NCBI GenBank assembly: GCA_014607495.2
Contig: CP053152.1
Location: 8,742,001 to 8,806,000 of the forward strand
Origin: Carposina sasakii
Taxonomy: Eukaryota > Arthropoda > Insecta > Lepidoptera > Carposinidae
Direction of reading: 5' to 3'
DNA length: 64,000 nucleotides
Below the pieces are notes generated by a model. The model worked only from the letters and a program-made list of their open reading frames with translations, had not been told where the DNA came from and did no database searches. Below, piece after piece: positions 1-11,900 of the stretch. Both the position numbers and the translations under genes were made by a program. The first letter of the stretch is position 1; each line of letters begins with the position of its first letter.

Positions 1-71
1 TACATAAGTAATAACATTTTAAAGAACAATCATCCATCAACATTCATGGGACATGTTAAAATATACTTTAA

Positions 72-208
72 CTTAGGGCCGATTTTTCCAAACGTCAGAT
101 AGCGTATCAGAAGAATAAAGTCTTTCTCTAAAAATTTATCATGATAGAGACAGCAACAAGTTGATCCTTTATATAGGCTATCTGACGTTTGGAAAAATCA
201 GCCCTTAG
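72..208. mobile_element. Short inverted-repeat MITE, possible piggyBac type
   Basis: Arms of about 30 bp: CTTAGGGCCGATTTTTCC on the left and its near-complement ending GCCCTTAG on the right. TTAA flanks both ends (68-71, 209-212), as expected of piggyBac-type target duplication. A diverged relative is at 43463-43600. Confidence 0.65.
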
Positions 209-713
209 TTAACTACAGGAAACCTAAACACTCCTAAACTTTCATATCCATGGCAAAAATAGCCAACAAACTGAAACGATTCAACTCAAGTCTGTTGAGT
301 TTGAAATCCTTATTTTGCAAAAATAATATTATGGAATCCTTCGAATGTTACCAACTGTTAATGAATATATTTGACAATAAATAAAAAATGGGGCCTGATT
401 TCATATTGTCCTGTAAATTAAAATTGTATCTCTAATAGTCTGAATAATCGAACTTTCTAAAGTGCCTGCCTAAACTTAAATGAAATTCAAATCAAGTCCA
501 AATCTCGATTGTTAATCAAGCGAGTATTCACTTAACACCTTGTTACAAGTAATAGCAATAAAAAATGTATGAAACATATTTATAGAGTAGTCTATGTAAG
601 TGAAGTATTGAAAAATTTAATTTATATTATGAAATGCTTATTAAAGATCCAATAAATAATAATAATCATAGTCACCCAATGAGGGATTTTCTGACAAGTT
701 AAAATAACTGTCA

Positions 714-842
714 AAGATAGATGGCGTGAGCGCATCTCCTACCCTAATCCCCCCACCTCACCTCCCCCAGCTCGAAGGATATTGTAATAGTCCATTGATG
801 TCTTTTGTTTTCGGCATGGAGATGCGCTCACGCCATCTATCC
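714..842. repeat. Foldback repeat
   Basis: AGATAGATGGCGTGAGCGCA at the left is the inverse of the right arm ending CGCTCACGCCATCTATCC, with a C-rich loop. No clear target duplication was found. Confidence 0.6.
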
Positions 843-2707
843 AGGTGATTTGTACTATTTTTTTGGGAACACTCCCAATGAGAGATTTTTTGTTTGTTTG
901 TAAAATGAGACTGACATAATTAAATTAGAATACATACCTATAAATCACAATGACTTGGGATTAACCGCATATCTAATTGTAGACCAAATATATTAATAAT
1001 GACACAAATAATTAATTATTTTAGGTATTATTATTATACTCAGTATCATATTATTAACACCTAAGCTCGCTTATGAGGTGAAATAACACGTACGATAATT
1101 TATTTATAATATTTTTAAGTCTATACCTGTCTGTCTATATAGTATTGAGTTTCTTTAATTAAAACATTAAAGGACATGTATAAAAACACGTGTTTCATTT
1201 CCAAATTGTATTTCCAATAAAACAACAATTGCACATAACTCGATTAAAGCTCGCAGGCGGCGCAGGCGCACCAGTCAGTGTGCTACCAGAGTCAACGTAC
1301 ATCATAAAATTATATCACTACATAACAAATTACAACAAGGTTTACGTTGGCACCAATTTACATAGTCATATAAAAACGTCTGTGTCACCACAAACCATAT
1401 AAAAATATACTTATAGTACTTACGCAATTACACTTACAGTAAATTCTACAATAAATCTCGACGCGTCCAATAAATTCATTTTTACACTTACTTCTACATT
1501 GGTATTCACGTGAAGTGGCGGGACGGCAGACTATACAACTGCAATGCTATCACAAGGTGTAGGAATCACTTCCGAAACTTCATTATAGATAGGCCGTATT
1601 CATAGTAGCATCTTTGGTAAACAATGTTATGATAGTACATACATCTTTTGTTCTGAATATTCGTAGCTTATGACATTTCATTGGAGGCACTATCATAGGC
1701 CACAATATTGTACAATTATTTTAAAGATATTATTTTGAAACATGTGGTGCTCTGTATGTATACAATATGTGCTATACAATTTTTGGTTATGTATAACAAA
1801 GTTATTTTTATAATGAGGTAGTTTAGAAAAAAATCAGGCAGTCGTTAAGTAAACAACAAAATAATTATCACCACCTTTAAAAGACTACAAGACATTTAAA
1901 TCAACTTAACAATTGAAGAAAAATATTACATGACAGTGTCCATAAAATTTTCGAAGTAATTTATTCTTCTAACCATACAAATTGTTTGCCAAATATCTCC
2001 ATTTTCAAATGTAATTTGTTATTATCCGGACACACTAAGTTTACAAAAAATCTACATCAAAAGGCCACCAATGGATGGATTAAAATTTTCAAAAGTTTTA
2101 ATTACAATTTACAATAACAATCTTGTGCGTTATATAAAATTTTGAAAACATTTATAAAACATTTGACCTAAATGTGAACACCAACAAATTGCACAATTTA
2201 TTCTAATTCGCCACTAAATAACAACGTCTCCACGTCGCCGAAGCAAACGCCTCGCTTCTCTTACGTAGGCATTTTATGGTAACCGTCATCAAGAAATCAA
2301 AACCGACCATAAAGTTACATTGTCTATCGCATTATTCGAGGCATTCGCATTATATTTACAACATTGTATCACCTGAATGTATTTCAAAGATAAGTCTGTG
2401 AACCATTTCAAAGAAACTCTATCGAAAAAAGAAGGAATAGATAACAGATCGAAAAATTTTAAGTAAATTTTTCTACTGAAAAAATCCAAAACAAGAATCG
2501 TAAATCGTTTGACAAAACATTAGATATTGAATCTAATACGATTAACAAATTATTAAGGAAGTGGAGATAATGCATCTCGGAGTTTATACACCCACAAAGC
2601 GAGACATTATCACCTCCACTTATTAAACTTTCCCATTGAATGCAAAAACTGAGCAATAAATCGCCGTTTCGCATTAAGTGTACAATTACCAAAATTTACA
2701 TAGGATC

Positions 2708-2713
2708 TTTATT
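2708..2713 (-). other. Candidate Mondo poly(A) signal
   Basis: AATAAA on the minus strand, 124 bp downstream of the Mondo stop codon. Other AATAAA hexamers lie further downstream, so the real 3' end is unknown. Confidence 0.45.
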
Positions 2714-2836
2714 TAAAACGCTCTCCTGTACAATTATTCCGAGATTACACAAGTTTTAATGCGAAAAGACGGAGATAGATACATAGATAGAACATAGAGT
2801 ATCGTGAGGATAGGTGCAGACTTATCTGGCGTGCGG

Positions 2837-2961
2837 CTAGACGGGCTCGGCCTTGACGGCGGCGTGCGCGGCGGCGGCGGCGCGGGCCTCCTCCGCGAGG
2901 CGCTCCGGGCACGTAAGGATGTCCGTCTTGGTACACAGCACTCGGAGCGAGTTCAGCACCG
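2837..2961 (-). CDS. Mondo: Mondo exon 18 (terminal)
   Basis: Acceptor TTCCAG, stop TAG at 2839-2837. Encodes AVLNSLRVLCTKTDILTCPE then RLAEEARAAAAAHAAVKAEP-V, like the vertebrate L-SLRQLST-TSILTDP-RLPEQA tail. Confidence 0.93.
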
Positions 2962-5900
2962 CTGGAAGTAGATAGAAAATAAACAGGATGGCCTCTACTA
3001 TCAATGTGAACATAAGGATAGGTCGGCAGGCTGATTTTGTAACTTGCAATTGCTGGATAGTCGCTGTCAAAATTGACATTTGGTATTATCCTACTAGATT
3101 AAAAAGTCAGTGCACCATACTGCTTGATTACAGAATAGGGTTTCTTGGAATCGGTCGCGTAGTCGTCTTTTGACGTTTAGCGACTGGTTGCCGACCGGTC
3201 GCAAGTTACAAATAAAGGTGCGGGTCTAGTGTTGGCCGCGAGTTCTGCACCACTGGAAATACACATATACGTCATAGAGATTTAAGGGTCTAGTGTCGTA
3301 CTGATCAGAATGTCCATCTTGATACAATGCACGCGGAGCGAGTTTAGCACCGCTGGAAGTAGATAGAAAATAAAGAGGATGGCCTCTACAGTCAATGTGT
3401 ACATATGGATAGGTCGGGTCTACATGGCGCACACGAGAACTGCCAAGTGTGCCGTTTCAGATTAGGCGGGACAGAGACACATAACAATAGGGACATTGTG
3501 TTGAGTTACCGGGGCGCATCTCTACGAGCGAGCAGTGTTGCTCGGCCCACAGCAGCGTGGTGCGCACGAGGTCGGCGCCGCTGCCGCACGACACGCATGC
3601 GCTGAACGACTCCACCAGCGCCGCGCTCACCACGCTGAACTGATCACCGCGGCTCAGGAAAATGCACATACACACTTTACAACACATTAACCAGCTCCCA
3701 CACTAAGACACGAGCCAGGGGGGGATCCAGGGGGCCCTGCTGCGACTTTAGGCCAGCTCAGGCAATGTTATGGGCTATGCCCTGTCTCCTAATCTGGATC
3801 CGCCCTTGCACTAAGATCCCTATAGGTCTTGTGTCGTGGGTACTATACAACGGTATATAAATAAAATACATAGAAACATATTCATCATATCAATGTTCGC
3901 ACATACTAGGATTCGAATCCAGGATATATGGCGCTGTGGGCAGGGTCTCTACCAACCACACCAAACGGTCGTCAATAATGGACTAATACACAATAATTTA
4001 GTAACGTAAAGCGGCGGAAGGCACACCCCCGTAGAACTTGAGTCTAACCGGTGCAATATCAGTAATTAAACTTCTACCCCATCACCAGTGAACTTCCATA
4101 CACTATATCAACGTGTTATGCCCACAATAGCTTAGCTAAGTAAAAAGGTTTCATGTACTATGTATTACGTCAGCTCTCTCTATCTCTGTTATACACTGTG
4201 GCGATTTAAAAAGGATACGAGCCAATACTTCCAGTTGTGCATGGTCCTGTTGGCGACGTGCCTCGCGAACATTTCCCGGAGGCGGCCGGCGCGAGCGCGC
4301 GACACCGGCGCGCCTGTGGCAGGCAGCAACGAGTGGCAGTTACTGCAAACACACATACATACATCTTATACAAGGTCTTTTCAAAAGCTGTTATTTTTTT
4401 ACACGAAACTGGGTCGGTAAAAAGAAACAACTTTCACTATGGGACCAACTCATATATAGTTAAAAAAAAATCAGCTGTTCCATACATACAGTGATCATTC
4501 GAGGTTGTATGGAACACCTGATTTTTTTTCACTATTTCGAAACAGCTAGTATACATATAATGAAGATCTCCGACCGTATTTCGGCCAAGGCGACCAATCT
4601 CTACGGAGATTGGCCAGGTACGCAGGAGATATTATAGTGCACAAGTGTGTGCGCAAACACAGATGCACTCTCTATTCCGTTACTCTCATAGTCCGATGGG
4701 ACGGAAAGCCGAAACGACCGGAGAGAGATCAGGCGCAGGACCAACGGTTTTACGCGCTTTCCGAGGCACGAGCTAAGTGACAATTTTACAACATTAAAAT
4801 CTGTACATGAAATAAATTCATTTGTACAGGCCCGTGACCGGGATCGAACTTACGCCTCCCGCTTCGAATGTGCACGTCTTAACCACTGGGCTATCACCGC
4901 TGTATATTATACATATAATATGCATTATGTCAAAGGCATATTGTAGAACACGCCTTACAAAACGGCTAGGCATTTTGAATAGTATGGGTTTTGGAGGGAG
5001 ACAATTTGGCTTCTATCACTTTGTCTGTTTAATTATTTTATATATTTGTTTAGTTAGGTTATGTTTGAACTGTTAAAATAATAATGCTCGAGCCAAGCAA
5101 GCGAAGCGAGCGTGTCGCGGGAGCGATCGGCGAAGTACTAAAAAGATTTATTCTTTTATATAATTCAAAATGCCTAGCCATTTTGTAATACGGTGTGTTC
5201 TATACACCTTCGACACATATACAAAGTGTAAGAAAAGAGGTATGTTAAGCCAAAATTTATGAAAATAGCCAAGTATAAAGAACCTAACCACAAAATTAGA
5301 GATTTTTTGGAGATAGGTTTTCACTATGGGTGTGCCCACCACCGGGCCCTACACCCTCCACTGACCCTCGGATCTGATAACTCATAATTGCGACAACAGG
5401 CACTTGCACTAACTACAATCACCATGAGAAACCAGACCCGAGCACCTAGCATGCAAGACGATACATTGCACTATTCCGAAATCAAAAACTAGATAAATAA
5501 TCTACATATGTTTCGCCAACAACCGTGGCATCCTCAGGATTATAGAAATTAGTAAATTAGTAAACCACTAATTATTATGAACCTCTAAAACCCAACACAT
5601 TCATAGGTTTTCTATAGTAGGCTATATTGAGTCAGAATCGTGTTATGTCAATAAATGGAACTTACGATATGGAGTTGTTGAGACATTCAATCTGTTGTCT
5701 TAAGTTTTCCATTTCCTCTTTAATTTGATTTCTTTCTGCTTTCAATTGTTTGATATATTCAGCACCTTTTTGTAACATTGCGGCTTTACTAATCTGTAAT
5801 AATACAAACGGTATCTCGGTTATTTACTACTAATGATGTGTTACAGCGATGTTTTACAATTATTTGTTTGTACAGTAAATTAAGTACACAATAAAACACG

Positions 5901-8900
5901 TGGAATAGTAAATGTTTAATTTATTTTATCTAAGTCACTGACTTTGATTAAAATTTGATTTTTTGTTTGGAAATTATATCAGCGAGTGCGTAGAACGGAA
6001 TTCAATAGAAATTTCTTTTCACATATTGAATACTATGGTCAGTTTCACAATAAATAAATATAGATCTAACAGGGGATTTTCAGACAATAACCTTACATAC
6101 AAGCCTATTTATTGAACTGGGAGCCACTAACACATAAAGCAGGATTGTTTCTATTGTCGATGCTGCTACAAGTATTGCAGAGCGATATCTTCCGAGCTTC
6201 CATGATGAAACATATGAAAGTGTCGACTAAGGAACTTAGGCATTCTCCCAGGCGATAAGTTAGCAATTTATTCTTATTCTTTATTGTACACAATCTATCT
6301 ATCTTCTTCTATATCTTCTATACTATACATGGAAGATATATGAGAAAAAATATTATAGGAGACCTTTATCAACGCAATAGTACCCAAAAGAATGATTTTT
6401 GGATTTTTTTCTGTTTGTCGGTTTGTCTGTGCGTTTGTGCACGCTAATCTCAGGAACGGCTGAACCGATTTCGATGCAGTTTTCAGGAATATATTGTGAC
6501 ATATAGGCTTTTTATCCCGGATAATTTCGACATTTTGTTTTTCCTGTAGTCCACGCGGACGGAGTCGCGAGCGTCCACTAGTTTACAATAAATGCGGGGA
6601 AATTTACAAAAGAAATGCATACAAAGGCGTGCTTATCTCTGCAAAAGATTCTTGCAGCATATCAGAGAGCTAAGTGAGACCAATAAGTTATAAGGTAATA
6701 ATGTGTACAGACACAGTTAAAACTTGATAACTTTATAATAATCAAAAATATACATACATAAATAGATACATACATACATCTATACAATCAAGTAATAAAA
6801 GTCTTAAAGTCAACTTGTCATTGATCATTAATATCTGTCCCGTTTCGCTACGATCATAGCTACTCTATTTCGGGAACATAGCTGTGTCTATATGTGTATG
6901 TAAATCCTGTTACATGTCAGATATTAGTATTATCCTCTATACAGGATGTTTTTTCGTTGCCACCCTTAACGAAGGGTACCTACTCTATACATCAAATAAA
7001 GTAAGTTTATGCCGAAAAAAATGCTGGGAAACGATGTTTTTTTTTTTATTACTCTATCGGGCGGAATTTATATAGTGCCCAGTGTTTATAGCAGTTTTTT
7101 CATAGACAGATATTAATTATTTCTCGTGAAAAAATTCTACACGCGTCAATGTGCATTTATGCAGAAAAACGTAGTCTATTTACTCAGCTTTGGACCTTAA
7201 TATTTTGGAAAGCAGACACTTCCCAGGTATGCTTCCATGGAGAAAAATCATCGTGATGATGAGGAGATTCTGTAGTTTTCGGGAACGTTGACGACCAAAA
7301 ATCACCCTGAATATATTGATAATTTCATCTTTTTATTTGTTTAGCTTGCCAGAAAAGATCTTATATAGATAAATCACTTCTTTTTCCTACCTATACATAA
7401 TTTACATTTTTTGTGTGTATGCAATAATGAATAAGAACCTTGCAGATAGTAGAAGTGTATAAAACCGACATACAGACGTTACCTTGGCGGCGGGGTTGGA
7501 GTTGAGGTGTGGGATGAGCTGCTGCAGCGTGTCGAAGCCGTTCTTGATGTTGTAGCGGCGCTTCTGTTCGGCGTGCAGGTGCGTGCGGCGCGCGGGCGAC
7601 AAGGCGCGGGGCGAGCCGGTGCGGGGCGAGCCGGGCGAGCCGGGCGGCGACAGCGACTGCAACCGCGCGGGGACACTCACACTTCATGACTAGACTGACT
7701 ACCTTCACGGCCACTCACACTTCATGACTACTTGTCAGACGAACTATCTATTTTTATATGTATAGTTTGCACTAATAATGAGTAGTATCGTCTTCAGCCT
7801 ATTGCAGTCCACTGCTGGACGTAGGCCTCCAGTAGTCCTAGTAGGCAAGCCACAAGGCCACAGCTATAGGGGGACTTTGCTCATAGTCACCACGCTGGGC
7901 AGGCGGGTTGGTGACCGCAGTCTGATTTTTTTACTATATTTGGAGGCGCTACTGCCTGCCTCCCGGAAACCCTTAATCGCATCGTACGATATATAGGATG
8001 GTACAAATTTTACTCTGCCGGCACCACGCAGCTAGGCGTATGTATTCAAATGGACCCGGTTCTCGAAAATAATATATGGGATAAGAAGATCGTTTTAAAA
8101 ATCGCTAAACATCCCTCAATTTGGTTAGTTTAGTTAAATAATAAAAACCATTTCATATGTGTAACGGCTATAGCGGGTTAGTAAAGAATAAAATGTAATA
8201 TGACTATACCTGATGCGGAGACATAACGTCACTGATGGGGGAAGGTTGCCCCCTCCGTAGGGGGGACTTCGGGTCGGCTTCTTCGCTGTTATTCAACTTG
8301 TACCCGCTTTGTGCTGGAATAAAATCATATTTCACTAAGGATTTGTTGATAACATATTTACTAACAGCCAATTTCTATAACTGATCTTGAGAGATTTTTT
8401 GTATATCTCAGATTTAATCTTCAATTGTTTCATACAACATTTCAAATTAGGAATGAAAAAATCCCAGATTCTGTTTGATCTTTCGTATTGAAATTGGCAG
8501 TAAATGCAATAGAACTCTGGCTGTCTGTGTAGGTATATCGCAATCACGCTCGTACTGTACCGATTTTATTGAAATTCGGTCAAATTGCCTCAAAAGATGT
8601 TGGCATATACAGCATGACGCTCTACGCCGACAGCGCGGGCTCCGAGTTGACGGAGGTGAGGGGCGGGGGGCGGTACTCACAGGACAGCAGCTGCGCCAGC
8701 ATGACGCTCTGCGCCGGCAGCGCGGGCTCCGAGTTGACGGAGGTGAGGGGCGGGGGGCGGTACTCACAGGACAGCAGCTGCGCCAGCATGACGCTCTGCG
8801 CCGGCAGCGCGGGCTCCGAGTTGACGGAGGTGAGGGGCGGGGGGCGGTACTCACAGGACAGCAGCTGCGCCAGCATGACGCTCTGCGCCGGCAGCGCGGG

Positions 8901-11900
8901 CTCCGAGTTGACGGATGTGAGGGGCGGGGGGCGGCGCGCGTCGCTGCCGGGCCCGCTGGTCGAGCGGGAACGGACGCGAGACCCGCCGGAGAGGTCTCGG
9001 GGCTGTAAAATCCATACTAATATTATGAATGGGAAAGTGTGTGTGTCTGTGTCTGTTTGTCAGTCTTTCACGGCAAAACTAAGGAACCGATTTGAATGAA
9101 ATTTGGTACACAAATAGTCCAGAGCCCGTGAAAGGACATAGGCTACTTTTTATTGCGGTAGGTGGCACCATCGCGCGTTAATCGAATACCGCGCGGACGA
9201 AGTCGCGGGCAACAGCTAGTACACAATATTACCTTGTACACAAGGAAGGTCTGCCGTGTATGGACATGTGGACGAAAGTAGGTACAGAATGGAACTCATT
9301 TTCTATGTACAAGTTAAAGGCCGATATTTGCCGACCCGCAGGATTATTAGATAGACTTTAAATTGCTAGAGGTGTATACAAAATCATTTAAAACCGAACA
9401 GAAAAACCCATAAAATCAACTCACCCTTGAGCTAATTCTGGACGCGGTGTCCTGAGGCGGCGGCGGCGCAGGCGCGGGCGGCGCGGTCACCGTCCAATCA
9501 GCGTTGAGCTGCGCACCAATTGGCAGCGAGTGCGAACGGTACTGCTCTTTACCACGCGACCCGGGACTGCTTGCGGAAGCCTGGCATAACCAGATAGATA
9601 TTTGTAAACCTCTCCCATACATCACGATATATTTGTAAACGTTTCCCTTAAATCACGATATTTACTACATTACCTATTTATTTGCAAAATCTTGTATTGT
9701 TTGTTGAACAATTCAACAGTACATACCCATAGATAGCATCATGTTCAGGTGACAACTTTAAATTTTTAATGTGTGACATTCCATTGTTTGTGTAGGTATC
9801 TGATCCTGATTCTATAACCCAAAACAAGGCTCCTATTTACTGAGAAATTATTAGCATATTCATGGATTTAAATTATATCGATTGGATTCAATGGCAATGG
9901 TCTCTTCGGACTTCTGATAATCCAAGCACATGCCACCGTATTTTTTCTAATTCTACCTCAAGGATTTGGAGACTTTCGTCCAGCCGTAAACTGCGCTTAC
10001 TTTTCGGATATTTCATCATTTCTCACCCCCACTGATCGTGATATTTTTATCTTGGGTGGTGCGGCCGATTATTGCTACCTATGTTTTATCTTATCTTCTA
10101 TGCTGCTCTGGGAGTATAAATAAAAACGTATACTAAATACTACAGCTGCTTCTCTTCCTGGGAATACTGTACAAGTCAGTAGAGGGACAAGAGGGTCTTA
10201 GAGTTTTGTAGGCGATGGGCTGACCACCTGTCACTACTAACCGAACTTGTACATCTCAACTATACCCTCAAAATTGGTCAGAAGTGGCACCATGTAGCCC
10301 TTGGTGCTCTGCCTAACCCGTAAGGGATAAAGGCGTGATTATATGTATGTATGTTGTATTATACGATAAATATTGTACCTATATATAAGTAGGCAATGTC
10401 TAATATAAATTGTTAGGTTCCAAAATTGACGTTATCTATCATATTTATTAAAACAGCGCAAAATATTTATTGCTGCAACAAAATAAAATCCTTTAAAAAA
10501 ACAGAGTATACTCTCATTTTACGTCTGTATACATATCTTGTAAATATAATAACAACAAGTCATGAGATAAAATTGATATGTCAAAGATTAATTTAATTTG
10601 ATCCCTTGATCTTGGTGCGTTTCGTAGTATTTTATGTCGCATTATCATTATTCACTTTGTGCGACAAATAAAATCGTAAGTTTCCGTATCTCCGATCTAA
10701 TTACAAAAAAGGACTAGAAAGCTTTTAATTTAATATAGGGAATACGCAATAATTATACTCACGTCATAGTGAAGGTATAAGAACGAGCTAAGTTCCTATA
10801 ATAACGTCAGAAATCTGAGATTATGTATAAAGTTAAGTTTCTACTTAAACCGTATATAGTTCAGATTCAAGGAGCAGTTGGTGCATTACTCATAACTTTT
10901 TACCTATCGAACATAACATAACCTAAGAAGGTAGGTAGTTTCGCCGTCTATATGGAAGTGTGACACAAAAACCGATATAGAACGGAAAGAGATAAACTTC
11001 CATTTTTTATCTCAGTTATTCATTAATAAGTTCTCCAAGACAATCTTTTTATCAGGCTAGCAACAATGTCGTTACGCAACTCATATGAACGTTCGTGACG
11101 ATTCAAGGTAGATTTTCAGAATAGTCATTATTATACATAGTTCTAACAAGATTTTAAACGTATATTTTTTATCTTATCCATAAATGAAGGACAACAATGC
11201 GCCGGCTGTGATTTATTTTGGAATATAGCTTTAGAATATAGATGGTATTTCAATTGATTTTCATGCTATCTACCAATTTGTTGGAACTCATTACCGCATG
11301 GCAATACATAAAATAGTCATCAAAGATTTACAAGCAAAGGTCTTACGATAATCTTTAAAATCTAACATTTAAAACCTAAACAAAATCAAAAAACGCCATT
11401 TCGTACAATAAACCTTTGTGTCTCATCATTTTTAAGGCGAAAATCTGAAAAACAAAAGGTTACTATCCTTTCGCTCATACAGAATTGTTGTACTCGCGTA
11501 ATGCATTGCGCATGCGCAGGATGTGCGTTTAGGCTACAGGCGCCATCTGCGCAGCTCTGTTGCTATCCACCGATTGTGGTACAAGTAGCTGAATTTCTTA
11601 AATTCTGTGTAAAAACCTCAGCAGAATAAAATCGAAATGTGATCGAAAACTAATAGGTACTAACTTACTTCAAGGCCCCAGATCTTACCTGTTGTGATGT
11701 AACGGGTACAAGTGGTGGTGAAGGCATTTTAAAGGCTCTGTTAGTTTGAGGTTGTTTGGGCTTGTAAGGGTCTGGCTGGAGATACTGCATCTGTGGTGAC
11801 GACTGTCGACTCGAGCCCGACCGATCGTAGTTGGGCGACATTTTGATTGAAGTTTGTAGTTGTGGCGAGCCATAGGTTTGGTGTTGATGTGACTGGTTGA

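Larger units (their letters stand above)
1..2836. other. Region downstream of Mondo, no gene seen
   Basis: AT-rich, holding the likely Mondo 3' UTR near 2836-2700 and two foldback elements (72-208, 714-842). The small open frames here have no recognisable content or splice context. Confidence 0.6.

Noticed and set aside
7479..7714. Two overlapping minus-strand open frames (65 and 107 codons) and a plus-strand one
   Set aside because: Shadows of the GC-rich bHLH exon in other frames.
8475..9099. Plus-strand open frames of 176-177 codons
   Set aside because: Produced by the 87-bp repeat read on the wrong strand; the minus-strand reading continues Mondo with proper splice sites.
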